DNA from: Ktedonobacterales bacterium
Lineage (GTDB): Bacteria > Chloroflexota > Ktedonobacteria > Ktedonobacterales > DATBGS01
Direction of reading: 5' to 3'
DNA length: 64,000 nt
Assembly: GCA_036557285.1 (NCBI GenBank)
Contig: DATBHW010000032.1
Coordinates: 1 to 64,000 of the forward strand
In this document: positions 16,703 through 25,413 of the stretch, in pieces
Position numbering within the stretch: position 1 is the stretch's first letter
Layout: each line of letters starts with the position of its first letter
Notes under the pieces: generated by a model
Seen by the model: the letters and a program-made list of their open reading frames with translations, nothing else
Database searches by the model: none
What the model was told of the DNA's origin: nothing
Position numbers and translations under genes: made by a program

Positions 16703-18091
16703 ATGAGTCTTTCCCCTGGTTCAGCAGGAGCCATCACAGGCGCCAGCCCATCCAGGGGCGACGAGCCGCGCCTGCATGGGGTCATGCTGTTCCTGGCGCG
16801 CGGCGTCTGGCTCTTGCTGGCCGCAGGGCTGCTTGCCAATTTCATTGCCAGCATTCCTGCCTATTATGCCCAGCAGCATGTCATCTGTGACGCTCCAGTC
16901 CACTGCCTCGAAGCCGATCAAGCGACCCCAGGCAAGCTGCTGGCGCTTCAGCGGCTGGGCCTCTCACTGGATGATTTTGCCTTCTCCACCGTTGGTTTAC
17001 AGATCGCCGTTGCGCTGGTCTTCCTGATGATGGGCGCGCTGCTCTTCTGGCGCAAGTCGAATACCTGGCTGGGCCTCTCGGCCTCCTTCTTTCTGGTCCT
17101 GCTGGGCTGCTCTGGTACCTTGGAGAGCCTGGCAGGCGCTTTTGCCACAGCGGACTCACCGCTGGCGCTGCGGCTGCTGGCCTTGCTGGTTCACGGCGCG
17201 GAACTCCCGGCGCTGGGGATATTTCTGCTGATCTTCCCCACCGGGCGTTTTACTCCGCGCTGGACCTGGGTCGTGAGTGTGTGGTGGACCGCGCACATCC
17301 TGTCCTTCAACCTCCCAGCGCCGTATAACTTCAACTACTGGCCGCCTGTGCTTGAAGCAGTTGACCTGCTGCTGCTGCTTGGCAGTGCGATTGCCATCCA
17401 GATCTATCGCTATCGTCGCGTCTATACGCCCACGGCGCGCCAGCAGACCAAATGGCTGGCCTCTGGCTTTACGGGCGGCGCGCTGCTCTTTCTGTTCTTC
17501 AGCTTTGGGCTGCCCATCGTTCCAGGACTCAACGCGCCCGATTCGCCCTTGCAACTGCTGGATTCGGTGAGTGGGGCGCTGCTCTTTAGCAGCATCCCGG
17601 TTGGGGTCGGTATCGCCATCATGCGCTATCGCCTCTGGGACATTGACACCCTCATCAGTAAGGTGCTGGTCTATGGCCTGCTGACAGTGCTGCTGGGCGC
17701 GCTCTACGCGGGTCTCATCATCGGGTTGACGAGCCTGGCCGGGGCGATTACTGGCGGTCAGGCAACAAATCAGCCAGTGGCGCTGGTCATTTCCACGCTG
17801 GCAATCGCCGCGCTGTTCCAGCCCGTGCGCAGGCGCATCCAGAATATCATTGACCGCCGCTTCTATCGCAAGAAGTACGACGCTGAAAAGACGCTGGCCG
17901 CCTTCAGCGCCACGCTGCGCCAGGAGACAGATTTAGATCAGTTGCGTGAGCAGCTCATCGCTGTGGTGCAGGAGACCATGCAACCAGCGCACGTCTCGCT
18001 GTGGCTGCGCCCGCCGGAACGACCAAGGGCAGCCATGCCCCACCACCTGAAGCCACCCGGGCCAGTGTCCGCTGAGCCAGGCGATGGCTGA
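16703..18091 (+). CDS. Multi-pass sensor-like membrane protein (histidine-kinase-type N-terminal module without kinase)
   Basis: 462 aa from ATG 16703, behind AAAGGGG. It has eight or more hydrophobic segments, including LLIFPTGRFTPRWTW between helices, then SIPVGVGIAIMRYRLWDIDTLISKVLVYGLL, and ends in a cytoplasmic helix, RRIQNIIDRRFYRKKYDAEK, followed by about 60 residues (TLAAFSATLRQETDLDQLREQLIAVV...SLWLRPPE). This is the architecture that precedes the kinase domain in many Chloroflexota histidine kinases, but here the reading frame ends after the first GAF/helical segment. No H-box or ATPase domain follows. Two paralogues lie at 46417 and 47766. It is likely a receptor for a separate partner or a truncated family (inference). 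Confidence 0.75.
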   Translation: MSLSPGSAGAITGASPSRGDEPRLHGVMLFLARGVWLLLAAGLLANFIASIPAYYAQQHVICDAPVHCLEADQATPGKLLALQRLGLSLDDFAFSTVGLQIAVALVFLMMGALLFWRKSNTWLGLSASFFLVLLGCSGTLESLAGAFATADSPLALRLLALLVHGAELPALGIFLLIFPTGRFTPRWTWVVSVWWTAHILSFNLPAPYNFNYWPPVLEAVDLLLLLGSAIAIQIYRYRRVYTPTARQQTKWLASGFTGGALLFLFFSFGLPIVPGLNAPDSPLQLLDSVSGALLFSSIPVGVGIAIMRYRLWDIDTLISKVLVYGLLTVLLGALYAGLIIGLTSLAGAITGGQATNQPVALVISTLAIAALFQPVRRRIQNIIDRRFYRKKYDAEKTLAAFSATLRQETDLDQLREQLIAVVQETMQPAHVSLWLRPPERPRAAMPHHLKPPGPVSAEPGDG

Positions 18092-18124
18092 GGAGAAGCT
18101 CAACTTGAAGAGCAGGCGCGGCGT

Positions 18125-18293
18125 CTGTACCTGTAGCGCCGCCTTCCAGGCGGCTCAACGCTGGCCTGTTGGCGCGGTGGCCTGGAGGGGCGGCGTGCGC
18201 GCGGGCGTAGCGGTGGCCGCCAGGATGGCGGCGGTACAGGTGGCCGCCTGGAAGGCGGCGGTACAAGTGGCGCCTGGAAGGCGGCGGGACAGG
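18125..18293. repeat. REP-like hairpin cluster
   Basis: It opens with the reverse-oriented CCTGTAGCGCCGCCTTCCAGGCGGC and continues with three forward hairpins (GCCGCCAGGATGGCGGCGG, GCCGCCTGGAAGGCGGCGG and a shortened GCCTGGAAGGCGG copy) ending in GTACAGG/GTACAAG. It lies between two convergent genes, and the last copy abuts the PhzF stop codon. Confidence 0.8.
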
Positions 18294-19085
18294 TCAGGCG
18301 AGGAGTTCGCCGCGCAGGACGGTGACGGCCTGGCCGCTGATGGCGATACGCTCGCCCTTGAGGCGCACGAGCAGTATGCCTCCACGCGCCGAAGCCTGAT
18401 AGGCGCGCATGGCTGTTTTGCCCAGCCGCTGGCCCCAGAAGGGGGCGAGCGTGCAATGGGCCGAGCCGGTTACGGGGTCTTCTGGCACTCCGGCCCCTGG
18501 CGCGAAGAAGCGCGAAACAAAGTCGTACTCTGGCGAGGCGCTGCGGCAGGTGACGATGACGCCGCGCATGGGTACGCGCTCCAGCAGGGTGATGTCTGGC
18601 GCAAGGGCGCGCAGGGTGTCTTCTGAGTCTACTTCGACGAGATAATCGAATTGATTCTGGGCGACGGAGACGAGAGCGACGCCCAGCGCCTGAGCGAGAT
18701 CGGCGGGCGCTTCGACTGGATGGGCGGGGGTGGCGGGGAAGTCAAGCTCGATCCAGGGGTCTTTCTGCTCAGCCGTGAGCAGACCGCTGCGCGTATAAAA
18801 GCGGGCCTGTTCCCCTGGCCGCAGATGGCCCTCTTCCCACAGGACGTGGGCGCTTGCCAGTGTGGCATGGCCGCAGAGGTCCACTTCTAGGGTTGGGGTG
18901 AACCAGCGCAGGCTGAAGCCGTCCTCCTGGCGATGCAGAAAGGCGGTTTCGGCCAGGTTCATTTCGCGGGCGACGAGCTGCATCCAGCGGTCCTCGCCTG
19001 GTTTGGGCAGGATACAGACTCCTGCCGGATTGCCCGTAAAAGCGGTGTCGGTAAAGGCATCCACCTGCGTGATCTTCTGTGCCAT
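18294..19085 (-). CDS. PhzF-family isomerase
   Basis: 263 aa from ATG 19085 (MAQKITQVDAFTDTAFTGNPAGV); the upstream in-frame extension only translates repeat DNA. The fold is the PhzF/diaminopimelate-epimerase type, with the catalytic Glu46 in MNLAETAFL, the DLCGHATLASAH motif around residue 75 and GVPEDPVTGSAHC near residue 205. Known members catalyse isomerisations, as in phenazine biosynthesis, but most homologues have unknown substrates, and no phenazine genes adjoin. It is close to a RidA gene on the same strand, separated by REP-like repeats; both could act on reactive enamine or imine metabolites (inference). Confidence 0.9.
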   Translation of the reverse strand: MAQKITQVDAFTDTAFTGNPAGVCILPKPGEDRWMQLVAREMNLAETAFLHRQEDGFSLRWFTPTLEVDLCGHATLASAHVLWEEGHLRPGEQARFYTRSGLLTAEQKDPWIELDFPATPAHPVEAPADLAQALGVALVSVAQNQFDYLVEVDSEDTLRALAPDITLLERVPMRGVIVTCRSASPEYDFVSRFFAPGAGVPEDPVTGSAHCTLAPFWGQRLGKTAMRAYQASARGGILLVRLKGERIAISGQAVTVLRGELLA

Positions 19086-19137
19086 GCTCTGCTCACTTTT
19101 TCTAGGGCTGGTAGGGACGGACGTGGCTCTCTGGAGC

Positions 19138-19255
19138 GAGCGTTGCGCCGCCAGGGACGGCGGCGGTACACGCCCCTTCAGCCCCCCTTCTGCCGCCAGG
19201 GACGGCGGCGGTACACGCGGCTGGCCGCCAGGGACGGCGGCGGTACGCAGCATGC
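19138..19255. repeat. REP-like hairpins, GGTACA subtype
   Basis: Three copies of GCCGCCAGGGACGGCGGCGGTAC occur within 118 bp, each with a GGGAC-type loop and a GGTACACG or GGTACGC 3' flank. This flank distinguishes them from the CTACAAGTGG subtype. No open frame with coding character is present. They lie between the RidA and PhzF genes. Confidence 0.8.
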
Positions 19256-19265
19256 GGCCTGGGTC

Positions 19266-19751
19266 TCACTCGCTGGCGATCTCTACTTCGGCCTCGATCT
19301 CTACGGGAATCCGCACAGGTAGCTCGGCCAGGCCAACTGCCGAACGGGCGTGCGCGCCGACCTCTGGCCCATAGAGTTCGATGATGAGATCGGAAAAGCC
19401 GTTGATGACCGATGGCATCTGGACGAAGCCGGGGGCAGCGTTGACCATGCCGAGGGCGTGTATCCAGGCGACTACGCGGTCCAGGTCGCCCAGTTCGCGT
19501 TTGAGGGCGGCCAGAATCGCCAGCCCGGTGAGCCGGGCGGCTTGATACCCTTGCTCCAGCGTGAGATCGGCCCCGACTTTGCCCAGCGGCTCGGCCAGGG
19601 AGCCATCAGGGTTGAGTGGTCCGACGCCAGAGATATAGGCGCGCGTTCCACGCACGCGCACAGGGGCAAACGGCAGCCGCATGTTTGGCGGAGCCTTCAT
19701 TGGCTCTGGAAGGATCAGACCTCGCTCCTGCAACTTTGCTTCGATGTGCAT
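19266..19751 (-). CDS. RidA-family (YjgF/YER057c/UK114) protein
   Basis: 161 aa. The RidA fold is apparent: RGTRAYISGVGPLNPDGSLAEPLGKVGADLTLEQGYQAARLTGLAILAAL, then GDLDRVVAWIHALGMVNAAPGFVQMPSVINGFSDLIIELYGPEVGAHARSAVGLAELPVRIPVEIEAEVEI. The conserved Arg in the canonical 'P-x-R-x-A-V' motif sits here as HARSAVGLAELP. RidA proteins hydrolyse reactive 2-aminoacrylate enamines; this longer variant (usually about 130 aa) belongs to the YjgF-like subgroup with an N-terminal extension. The start at 19751 has AAGGAG-like sequence upstream (agtaaggagtaagtaATG). It is cytoplasmic. Confidence 0.88.
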   Translation of the reverse strand: MHIEAKLQERGLILPEPMKAPPNMRLPFAPVRVRGTRAYISGVGPLNPDGSLAEPLGKVGADLTLEQGYQAARLTGLAILAALKRELGDLDRVVAWIHALGMVNAAPGFVQMPSVINGFSDLIIELYGPEVGAHARSAVGLAELPVRIPVEIEAEVEIASE

Positions 19752-19860
19752 TACTTACTCCTTACTAAATGGCTTGTTCCCTGAGTATAGAAAGAGTCTA
19801 GCACCTTTCCGCTGGCTGCTCAAGTCTGCCGAGGTTGATGATTTTTGATTCGTAGAGGGG

Positions 19861-19927
19861 CTGGCGATTGAAATCGCGCCTGGAGGCGTCTGCGGACGCC
19901 ACCAAGCCTGTCTGCACAGGCTCCCCC
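19861..19927 (+). repeat. Multi-hairpin covarying element, copy 1
   Basis: Hairpin 1 is GCGATT-GA-AATCGC, hairpin 2 is GGCGTC-TGCG-GACGCC and hairpin 3 is AGCCTGT-CTGC-ACAGGCT. Other copies in the window replace both sides of stems 1 and 3 with complementary bases. The copy is followed immediately by the 93-bp tandem array. Confidence 0.8.
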
Positions 19928-20320
19928 CGGCTGGGTAGGCGCGGCGGTGGCATGGGAGGGCGGCGTGCGCGCGGGCGCGGCGTTGAGCCGCCAGGATGGC
20001 GGCGCTACAGGTGGCCTCCCCGCCTGGGTAGGCGCGGCGGTGGCGTGGAGGGGCGGCGTGCGCGCGGGCGCGGCGTTGGGCCGCCAGGATGGCGGCGCTA
20101 CAGGTGGCCTCCCCGCCCGTACTGGCGCGGCGGTGGCGTGGAGGGCGGCGTGCGCGCGGGCGCGGCGTTGGGCCGCCAAGATGGCGGCGCTACAAGCGGC
20201 CTCCCCGCCTGGGTAGGCGCGGCGGTGGCGTGGAGGGGCGGCGTGCGCGCGGGCGCAGCGTTGAGCCGCCAGGATGGCGGCGCTACAGGTGGCCTCCCCA
20301 CCCGTACTGGCGCGGCGCTA
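19928..20320. repeat. 92/93-bp tandem repeats, four copies plus partial
   Basis: Copies begin at 19928, 20021, 20114, 20206 and 20299 (spacings 93, 93, 92, 93). Each contains CGTGCGCGCGGGCGC, a GCCGCC-loop-GGCGGC hairpin and a GCTACAGGTGGCCTCC end. Copies alternate between CCTGGGTAGG and CCCGTACTGG at their start. The fifth copy is truncated. Open frames across it read low-complexity Ala/Arg/Gly and are not genes. Confidence 0.9.
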
Positions 20321-20587
20321 CAGGTGGCGGCGGGGTGGGTGGTGGGCAGGGACGGCAGCGATACAGGCGGATGGCCGCCAGGTAGGATGTTTCTCCCATT
20401 CCTTGCAGTGTTTTGGAGGAACATGTATGCTTGTGATGCGTCTATAATAAAAAGGGGTGGACTGAAAATTGCGCGTTGTATCCCTCTAGAGAATGTCTAT
20501 GTAGCCTATGGGGAAATGGGACGCGCCCAAAGGGAACGGGTGATTGACGATTCAGTACCCGGCTATTGCTGAGGGGAGCATAGATAT

Positions 20588-22015
20588 ATGGCAGCCTATC
20601 ATTCAGATCACCATGCCGCAGAAGGCAACGGCGCTGTCCCTGAAGATCCCACCGCTATGGCGCAGCGCTATATCGATCAAGGCAATCAGGCCATTGAAGA
20701 CGATGATTATGAGGTTGCCGCTGAAGCGTTCAGCCAGGCTGTGCAGCTTGCCCCCGACGATGCTCACGCCCATTATAATCTGGCCCTGTCCCTGCAATAT
20801 CAGGGTGAGACGGAGGCGGCAGCGGCAGGGTATCTGCGGGCTATTCAGCACGATCCGCATCTGGTGGAGGCGCATATTAATCTGGGCCATCTCTACGGCG
20901 AACTGGGGCAGCACGAAAGCGCGCTGGAAACCTTCCAGCGGGCCATTGAACTGCGCAGCGATGATGCTGATCTCTATGTGAGTGTTGGCGACGCTTATCG
21001 CAACCTGGGCCTGACCGATGACGCGATCCAGGCGTATCGCCAGGCGCTGATCATCGATCCGGCGCATACGCTGGCCGCCGATATGGTGGCGGTGGGGCGC
21101 GAGCGGGTCGCGCAGGAGTGGAAGCGTATCCTTGACGCTGAGCGTCAGGTTGATGCTGCGCCCGCTGATATTACGCGCTATCCAACGGCTGTCGCTGCCT
21201 ATGTCGCCGCGCGGCGCTATCAAGACGCTCTTTCTGTGTGTAATCAGATGCTGGCCCTGGAGCCGGAGAATCCGCGCTGTTTTGCGGCGCTGGCCGAAGT
21301 CTACGAAGCGATGGATGATGCTCCGCAGGCCATTGAGAACTGGGGCAAGGTTGTCGAGCGGGAGCCGGAGAACGTGGAAGCCTGGGAGCATCTTGGTACG
21401 TGGCACACGGCGCAGGGGCAGGTGGAGGAGGCCGCCAATGCCTACGCGCGGGCGGTCGCGCTCGATCCATCTAATGTTGCCGCGCGCTTCAGCCTGGCCG
21501 AAGTCTATACGGATGCGGATCGTTTCGATGAGGCTGCGCTCATTTATCAGGCTGTGATTGATGAGGTGAGCAACGCGCCGGGTTCGCTGGAGATGGGCGA
21601 TGATACGTTGGCCGACGCTTACGTGGGGCTGGCCGAGACGTATAACGCTGCGGGGCAGTATGAAGAGGCAGCCAAAACGGCCCGGCTGCTTTTGGAGCAA
21701 TCGCCAGATGATCCGGTGGGCCTGTATCAGCTAGGCGCGGCCCTGGATGAGTTGGGGCAGCGCGATGAGGCGATTGCGGCGTATGAGGGCGCTCTGGCGG
21801 GCGATCCATTGAATGCGGATGTTATGAACGATCTGGCCGACACGTATCTTGATGCTGGCCGTGTGGAGGAGGCTATTGACATAGCTCACAATGCCGTAGC
21901 CGTTGACCCCAGGCTTGGCGCAGCCTGGGAAACGCTGGCAGAGGCTCTGCGGTCTGCTGGCCGTCTGGATGAGGCGACCAGGGCTGAACAACGCGCCAGA
22001 GAGCTTGAGGATTGA
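20588..22015 (+). CDS. Tetratricopeptide repeat protein
   Basis: 475 aa. At least nine TPR units are visible, for example AYRNLGLTDDAIQAYRQALIIDPAHT, CFAALAEVYEAMDDAPQAIENWGKVVEREPEN and AWEHLGTWHTAQGQVEEAANAYARAVALDPSN, with the W/L-G-Y-A-F-A-P spacing of the 34-residue repeat. The N-terminus is polar, and no signal peptide or membrane helix is present, so it is a soluble scaffold. GGGGAG lies about 11 bases ahead of ATG 20588. The zinc-ribbon membrane protein follows 66 bp downstream on the same strand, and the two are probably one transcription unit. The partner proteins are unknown. Confidence 0.88.
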   Translation: MAAYHSDHHAAEGNGAVPEDPTAMAQRYIDQGNQAIEDDDYEVAAEAFSQAVQLAPDDAHAHYNLALSLQYQGETEAAAAGYLRAIQHDPHLVEAHINLGHLYGELGQHESALETFQRAIELRSDDADLYVSVGDAYRNLGLTDDAIQAYRQALIIDPAHTLAADMVAVGRERVAQEWKRILDAERQVDAAPADITRYPTAVAAYVAARRYQDALSVCNQMLALEPENPRCFAALAEVYEAMDDAPQAIENWGKVVEREPENVEAWEHLGTWHTAQGQVEEAANAYARAVALDPSNVAARFSLAEVYTDADRFDEAALIYQAVIDEVSNAPGSLEMGDDTLADAYVGLAETYNAAGQYEEAAKTARLLLEQSPDDPVGLYQLGAALDELGQRDEAIAAYEGALAGDPLNADVMNDLADTYLDAGRVEEAIDIAHNAVAVDPRLGAAWETLAEALRSAGRLDEATRAEQRARELED

Positions 22016-22081
22016 GTAGCGAGTACGGGTATATCTTGAGCAGGGCCGCCTGCTGGAGCCATTTACGGAGGCATACACATT

Positions 22082-23263
22082 ATGTTCTGCCAGAACTGCG
22101 GGGCCGAGCTTCGTCTGGAAGAGGGTTTCTGTGCTGTCTGCGGCGCGGGTATCCCTAAACCTGCGCTGCACCAGGAGCCAGAAACCCGGCGTAACAAGGG
22201 GCAGCGCCTGAAAGCAGAGACCGAGGAGAAGAAGACGTACAACAGCGCGCAGTATTCCCATCAGGGGTCTTCGCTGCTTGATCCCACTCCGACCAGCCAT
22301 GCTGCTCAGCCCGACCCCCGGCAGATACGCTCGTTCCAGGCCATTCGCCAGGCATCCAGTCAGCGTGGCAGTATGCGCAGCCTGCCCCCTGTTGCGTCGC
22401 TGGCGGTTCCGGCATCTGCGCCCCGACGGGACGCGGCTCAGGAAGAGGTGACGCCGCCGCTGCCGACGGCGTTTGCGCGGGGGCAAGATGATCTGGTTGA
22501 GGCAGAGGCGTCAGCGCCGCTGGCTGCTCCCAGCGCGCCCGCTGCCACCAACGGCCACGCGCCAACTGCGCAGGGCGACATCCGGGCGATTCTGAACGGC
22601 TATCATGCGGTGAACGCGGCTGCGCCTGGCGGTCCTGGCGCGAACGGCCACGCTGATCCTGGTTCGGCCAGCGATTCAGTCGGCGATTCTGCTGAGCAGC
22701 CGGACACGGCCAGCGTTTCGGCGAGCGGTTTGCTTCTGCCGGGTGATGTTCCTGGCCGCGTGGCGCTGAGCGCGCTCTTATGTATGTTGCTGAGTTTTGC
22801 GCTGCCCTGGGTTATTATCGGCGGCGAGCGGGCGACGCCGCTGAGCCTTGGCTGGCCGGTGCTTGTGCCGCTGGCCGTTTTGATTGCCGTCGGCCTGACG
22901 CTGGCGCTGCCGGAGCGCACGCGCTATACGCGCTTTGTCCCCGCGCTGCCGTTCGCGCTCGGCTGTTTTTCGCTGGGCAGCGCGCTGATTATCTTTCTGA
23001 TCAGCAGCGCGATTGCGGCGAACAGTGTGGGTATCGCTTTCCTGGGCGTGGACATTGGCTATGTGTTGTTTGCGCTGGCGTCGCTGGTACTTGCCAGCGC
23101 GGGCTATGTCAAGCTGCTCCGCGAACTGCCGCTGCTGCTGGCGGGGCGTCTTCGTCTGGTTCCGCTGCCCGGTATGCTGGGCAATCTGACCGGCGTCCAG
23201 GCGGGGCGTCGGACCACGCCGCCAGCTACACAGCCAGCCGCAGCGCCCGACGACGCCAGTTAG
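22082..23263 (+). CDS. Zinc-ribbon protein with C-terminal multi-helix membrane domain
   Basis: 393 aa. The N-terminus is a zinc ribbon (MFCQNCGAEL...CAVCGAG, residues 1-24). A long Ala/Pro/Ser-rich disordered linker (25-215) follows, then about five hydrophobic helices from residue 220 to 360 (VALSALLCMLLSFALPWVIIGG, LVPLAVLIAVGLTLALP, ALPFALGCFSLGSALIIFLISSAIA, IGYVLFALASLVLASAGY). GGAGG is 12 bases before ATG 22082. It has no enzyme motif. Its position after the TPR gene suggests that it anchors a complex at the membrane (inference). It is one of four zinc-ribbon membrane proteins in this window. Confidence 0.8.
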   Translation: MFCQNCGAELRLEEGFCAVCGAGIPKPALHQEPETRRNKGQRLKAETEEKKTYNSAQYSHQGSSLLDPTPTSHAAQPDPRQIRSFQAIRQASSQRGSMRSLPPVASLAVPASAPRRDAAQEEVTPPLPTAFARGQDDLVEAEASAPLAAPSAPAATNGHAPTAQGDIRAILNGYHAVNAAAPGGPGANGHADPGSASDSVGDSAEQPDTASVSASGLLLPGDVPGRVALSALLCMLLSFALPWVIIGGERATPLSLGWPVLVPLAVLIAVGLTLALPERTRYTRFVPALPFALGCFSLGSALIIFLISSAIAANSVGIAFLGVDIGYVLFALASLVLASAGYVKLLRELPLLLAGRLRLVPLPGMLGNLTGVQAGRRTTPPATQPAAAPDDAS

Positions 23264-23319
23264 GCGAGGGGGCAGGGATAGCAGGATAGGAAACTGGATG
23301 TCTGGAGCGGGCGCTCGCG

Positions 23320-23408
23320 CAGGCGGGCGGTGTCGCCGCCAGGGACGGCGGCGGTACAGGCAGCCACCCCACCCCGCCAGGCCGCCTGGAAGGCGGCGGT
23401 ACAAGTGG
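23320..23408. repeat. REP-like hairpin pair
   Basis: GCCGCCAGGGACGGCGGCGGTACAGG is followed within 55 bp by GCCGCCTGGAAGGCGGCGGTACAAGTGG, one of each loop subtype. This gap lies between two convergent genes, where a terminator would be expected; no T tract is present. Confidence 0.75.
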
Positions 23409-23451
23409 CATGCGCCTTTCCCGCCAGGCTCCGCCAGTGCGGAGTGTTCTG

Positions 23452-23814
23452 CTAGTGCGCTGCGGCCTGGTCTATGAGTTCGTCGAGTCCGGCGTTCTGT
23501 TCGCGCTCCAGGGTGCGCTCGCTGATGCCATGCAGGTAGTCCTGGGTGGCGCGGCGGGTGCGCCGCTCCTCCAGGGAGAGCCGGATGATCTGGCGCACCT
23601 GTGGGCGCAAGTCTTCGATGGCTGCCGTGATCCAGCGGCGCGTGACGATGATGGGGGGCGCGGTTTCTGTGAGGCCCAGCAGTTCCAACCGGCTTTCAGG
23701 CTCGTCGCGCGGCGTGGCGCGCAGGAACTCGCGCAGCCGACGGCGGTTTTCTGCCCGCCGCGCATCGGCTGGCGCGGTGGGTGGACGGCTGATACGTGGT
23801 AGATGCTGGCCCAT
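23452..23814 (-). CDS. Small helix-turn-helix/sigma-like protein of the terminase operon
   Basis: 120 aa from ATG 23814; GAGAGG is 10 bases upstream. The protein is strongly charged. Residues 60-118 (WITAAIEDLRPQVRQIIRLSLEERRTRRATQDYLHGISERTLEREQNAGLDELIDQAAAH) have the pattern of a sigma-70 region-4 or phage ArpU-type helix-turn-helix, with LHGISERTLEREQNAGL as the probable recognition helices. It is the third gene behind the Cys-rich and terminase genes (43-bp gap). A role as late regulator or DNA-binding packaging partner is possible (inference). Confidence 0.6.
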   Translation of the reverse strand: MGQHLPRISRPPTAPADARRAENRRRLREFLRATPRDEPESRLELLGLTETAPPIIVTRRWITAAIEDLRPQVRQIIRLSLEERRTRRATQDYLHGISERTLEREQNAGLDELIDQAAAH

Positions 23815-23857
23815 TGTCGTTTTTCCTCTCTTCAGCAAGCATAGATAGTAGAGACAC

Positions 23858-25387
23858 TCAATAACTCCCGTCTCGATAGCGGCGCTGGGGGATGATGAGT
23901 TCGCTGGCAGCGGGAGCCGCGATAGCCGCCGCAGCCCGCACGCACAGGGCCGCCGACATGAGATAGTCATCATGGCCTTTATCAAAAGGGACAAAGAAGT
24001 TGAGCTTCTGGCCGGGCAGATGGACGCTGCGCGCCTGGCGCGCTTCATCCCAAAAGTGGCGGCTTTCCGGCGAGCCATCGTCGGCGTACATCTTGAGCCG
24101 TCCGGTATTTACTGCGGCGAGCATGTCCCAGCCGAGTTTTGATTTGCTGGAGCGGGTGAACTGAAAGCCCTCGATGAGTTTGTCGCCCAGTTCTCCTTGC
24201 AACCAGGCCGCTACGCCAGCGCCAATGCCGCTGGCGTCAATTACGATGCGGGCGCACTGCCAGAGGTCGCGCAGCAAATCGCGCAGGCGCATATACTGCT
24301 CTTGATACCCCAGGCCAACCCACTCGTGCTGTTCGACGATCTGCATGAAAACGAAGCCCGGCATCTGCTGGTCGCGCTCGACCTCGGCAATGGTGATGAC
24401 GGTGGCGTCTCGCTGGGGATTCGCCAGCTTCTGGTATCCATCAAGACCTTCCTGGCCCTCGTCGGCTCCGGCTATGTCGATCCCGGCGACGTAGAGCGCG
24501 GGGCGCGCGCCAATCACGCGAGGGCTATGCAGCCGGGCATGCGCGCCGCGAAGCTGCTCTAGCTGGGCTGCTGTAAAGAGCCGATCTTTCTCGGCCACCG
24601 GCTCCAGCAGGTACTGGGTGCGGATGATGGGATGCATAAGGCCGAGTCGCTCGATCTCTGCTTCGACATACGCGCGGTAGTCGGGATTGAGCGCGGCCAG
24701 GGTGGTCCAGGGGAACTCGAAGTGCCGTCTGGTTGGCCCTACGGGGGCGCTGCGTGTCCCGGCCTGGCGCGCGGATCGCGCTTCCAGTTCCAGGTTCTGC
24801 TGCTTCTGGTGTTCCAGCAGGGTTTCGCCGGTCCAGGGAGTTCCGTAGAGGACGGTGGTGGCGTTGGAACTGGCGCACATGGGGCGAAAATCGCGCAGGT
24901 ATTTTTCTTCTACGACTTCCTGGGCTTCGTCAATTTCCAGCAGGGGATGAGCGGTTGCCCCGATGACATTTGCCGCCTTGTTCGCCGAGTAGAAGGCGAT
25001 CAAGGCGTGGCCGATCTCAATAATATGCCCTTCGCGCTCGCGCCATTCCAGGCCGGATGGGCTGGTGTCGCGGGCGGCGGTGAGTACTTCGCGCAGGCGG
25101 CGTTTGCTGAGCATCCCCTGTGGGCGCAGCGTTGGGCTGGCTTTGATGAGACTGACGCCCTTGTATTGCAGCAGGCGCAGCAGCCAGGCTTCGAGCTGCG
25201 CCGAGAGTTCGTTTTTGCCCATCTGGCGGGCCATCATTACCGTAAAAATCGCGCCATCGCGCCGCTCAATCGAGGCGAAAATGGCGCGCGCCACTTCCAT
25301 TTGATATGCTCGCAGCGAGCGTCCGATCAGTTCGCGGCTGAACCGCTCGAAGCGTTCCACTTGCAGGGAGATTACTGGCTTATCCAC
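23858..25387 (-). CDS. Phage-type terminase large subunit (ATPase-nuclease)
   Basis: 509 aa from GTG 25387 (VDKPVISLQVERF), a better start than the long upstream extension, which overlaps the previous gene. The ATPase half has a Walker-A-like MARQMGKNE (residues 52-60), Walker B LLEIDEAQEV, and coupling motif YGTPWTGE. The nuclease half is RNase-H-like with its acidic residues present: GIDIAGAD, RIVIDASGIG, and GHDDYLMS near the C-terminus. Terminases cut and pump DNA into phage or GTA capsids. All catalytic motifs look intact, yet no portal, protease or capsid gene occurs within 20 kb on either side. It is the middle gene of a three-gene operon with its own promoter. Confidence 0.85.
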   Translation of the reverse strand: MDKPVISLQVERFERFSRELIGRSLRAYQMEVARAIFASIERRDGAIFTVMMARQMGKNELSAQLEAWLLRLLQYKGVSLIKASPTLRPQGMLSKRRLREVLTAARDTSPSGLEWREREGHIIEIGHALIAFYSANKAANVIGATAHPLLEIDEAQEVVEEKYLRDFRPMCASSNATTVLYGTPWTGETLLEHQKQQNLELEARSARQAGTRSAPVGPTRRHFEFPWTTLAALNPDYRAYVEAEIERLGLMHPIIRTQYLLEPVAEKDRLFTAAQLEQLRGAHARLHSPRVIGARPALYVAGIDIAGADEGQEGLDGYQKLANPQRDATVITIAEVERDQQMPGFVFMQIVEQHEWVGLGYQEQYMRLRDLLRDLWQCARIVIDASGIGAGVAAWLQGELGDKLIEGFQFTRSSKSKLGWDMLAAVNTGRLKMYADDGSPESRHFWDEARQARSVHLPGQKLNFFVPFDKGHDDYLMSAALCVRAAAAIAAPAASELIIPQRRYRDGSY

Positions 25388-25413
25388 TCCACACCCTCTC
25401 TCTCCCCCAGACC

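Noticed and set aside
16703-18091. Full histidine kinase
   Set aside because: The reading frame ends before any H-box or HATPase motif (N, G1, G2 boxes absent), and the following DNA is repeats.
19861-19927. Multi-hairpin element as a tRNA or tRNA-like gene
   Set aside because: There is no acceptor stem closing the three hairpins, no T-loop GTTCRANNC, and copies are too variable in spacing.
19928-20320. Tandem repeats as a CRISPR array
   Set aside because: Units are 92-93 bp and contiguous, without unique spacers, and no cas genes occur in the window.
20395-20587. Possible riboswitch in the leader of the TPR gene
   Set aside because: The segment has a TATAAT-like box and pairing potential, but I could match no known riboswitch consensus.
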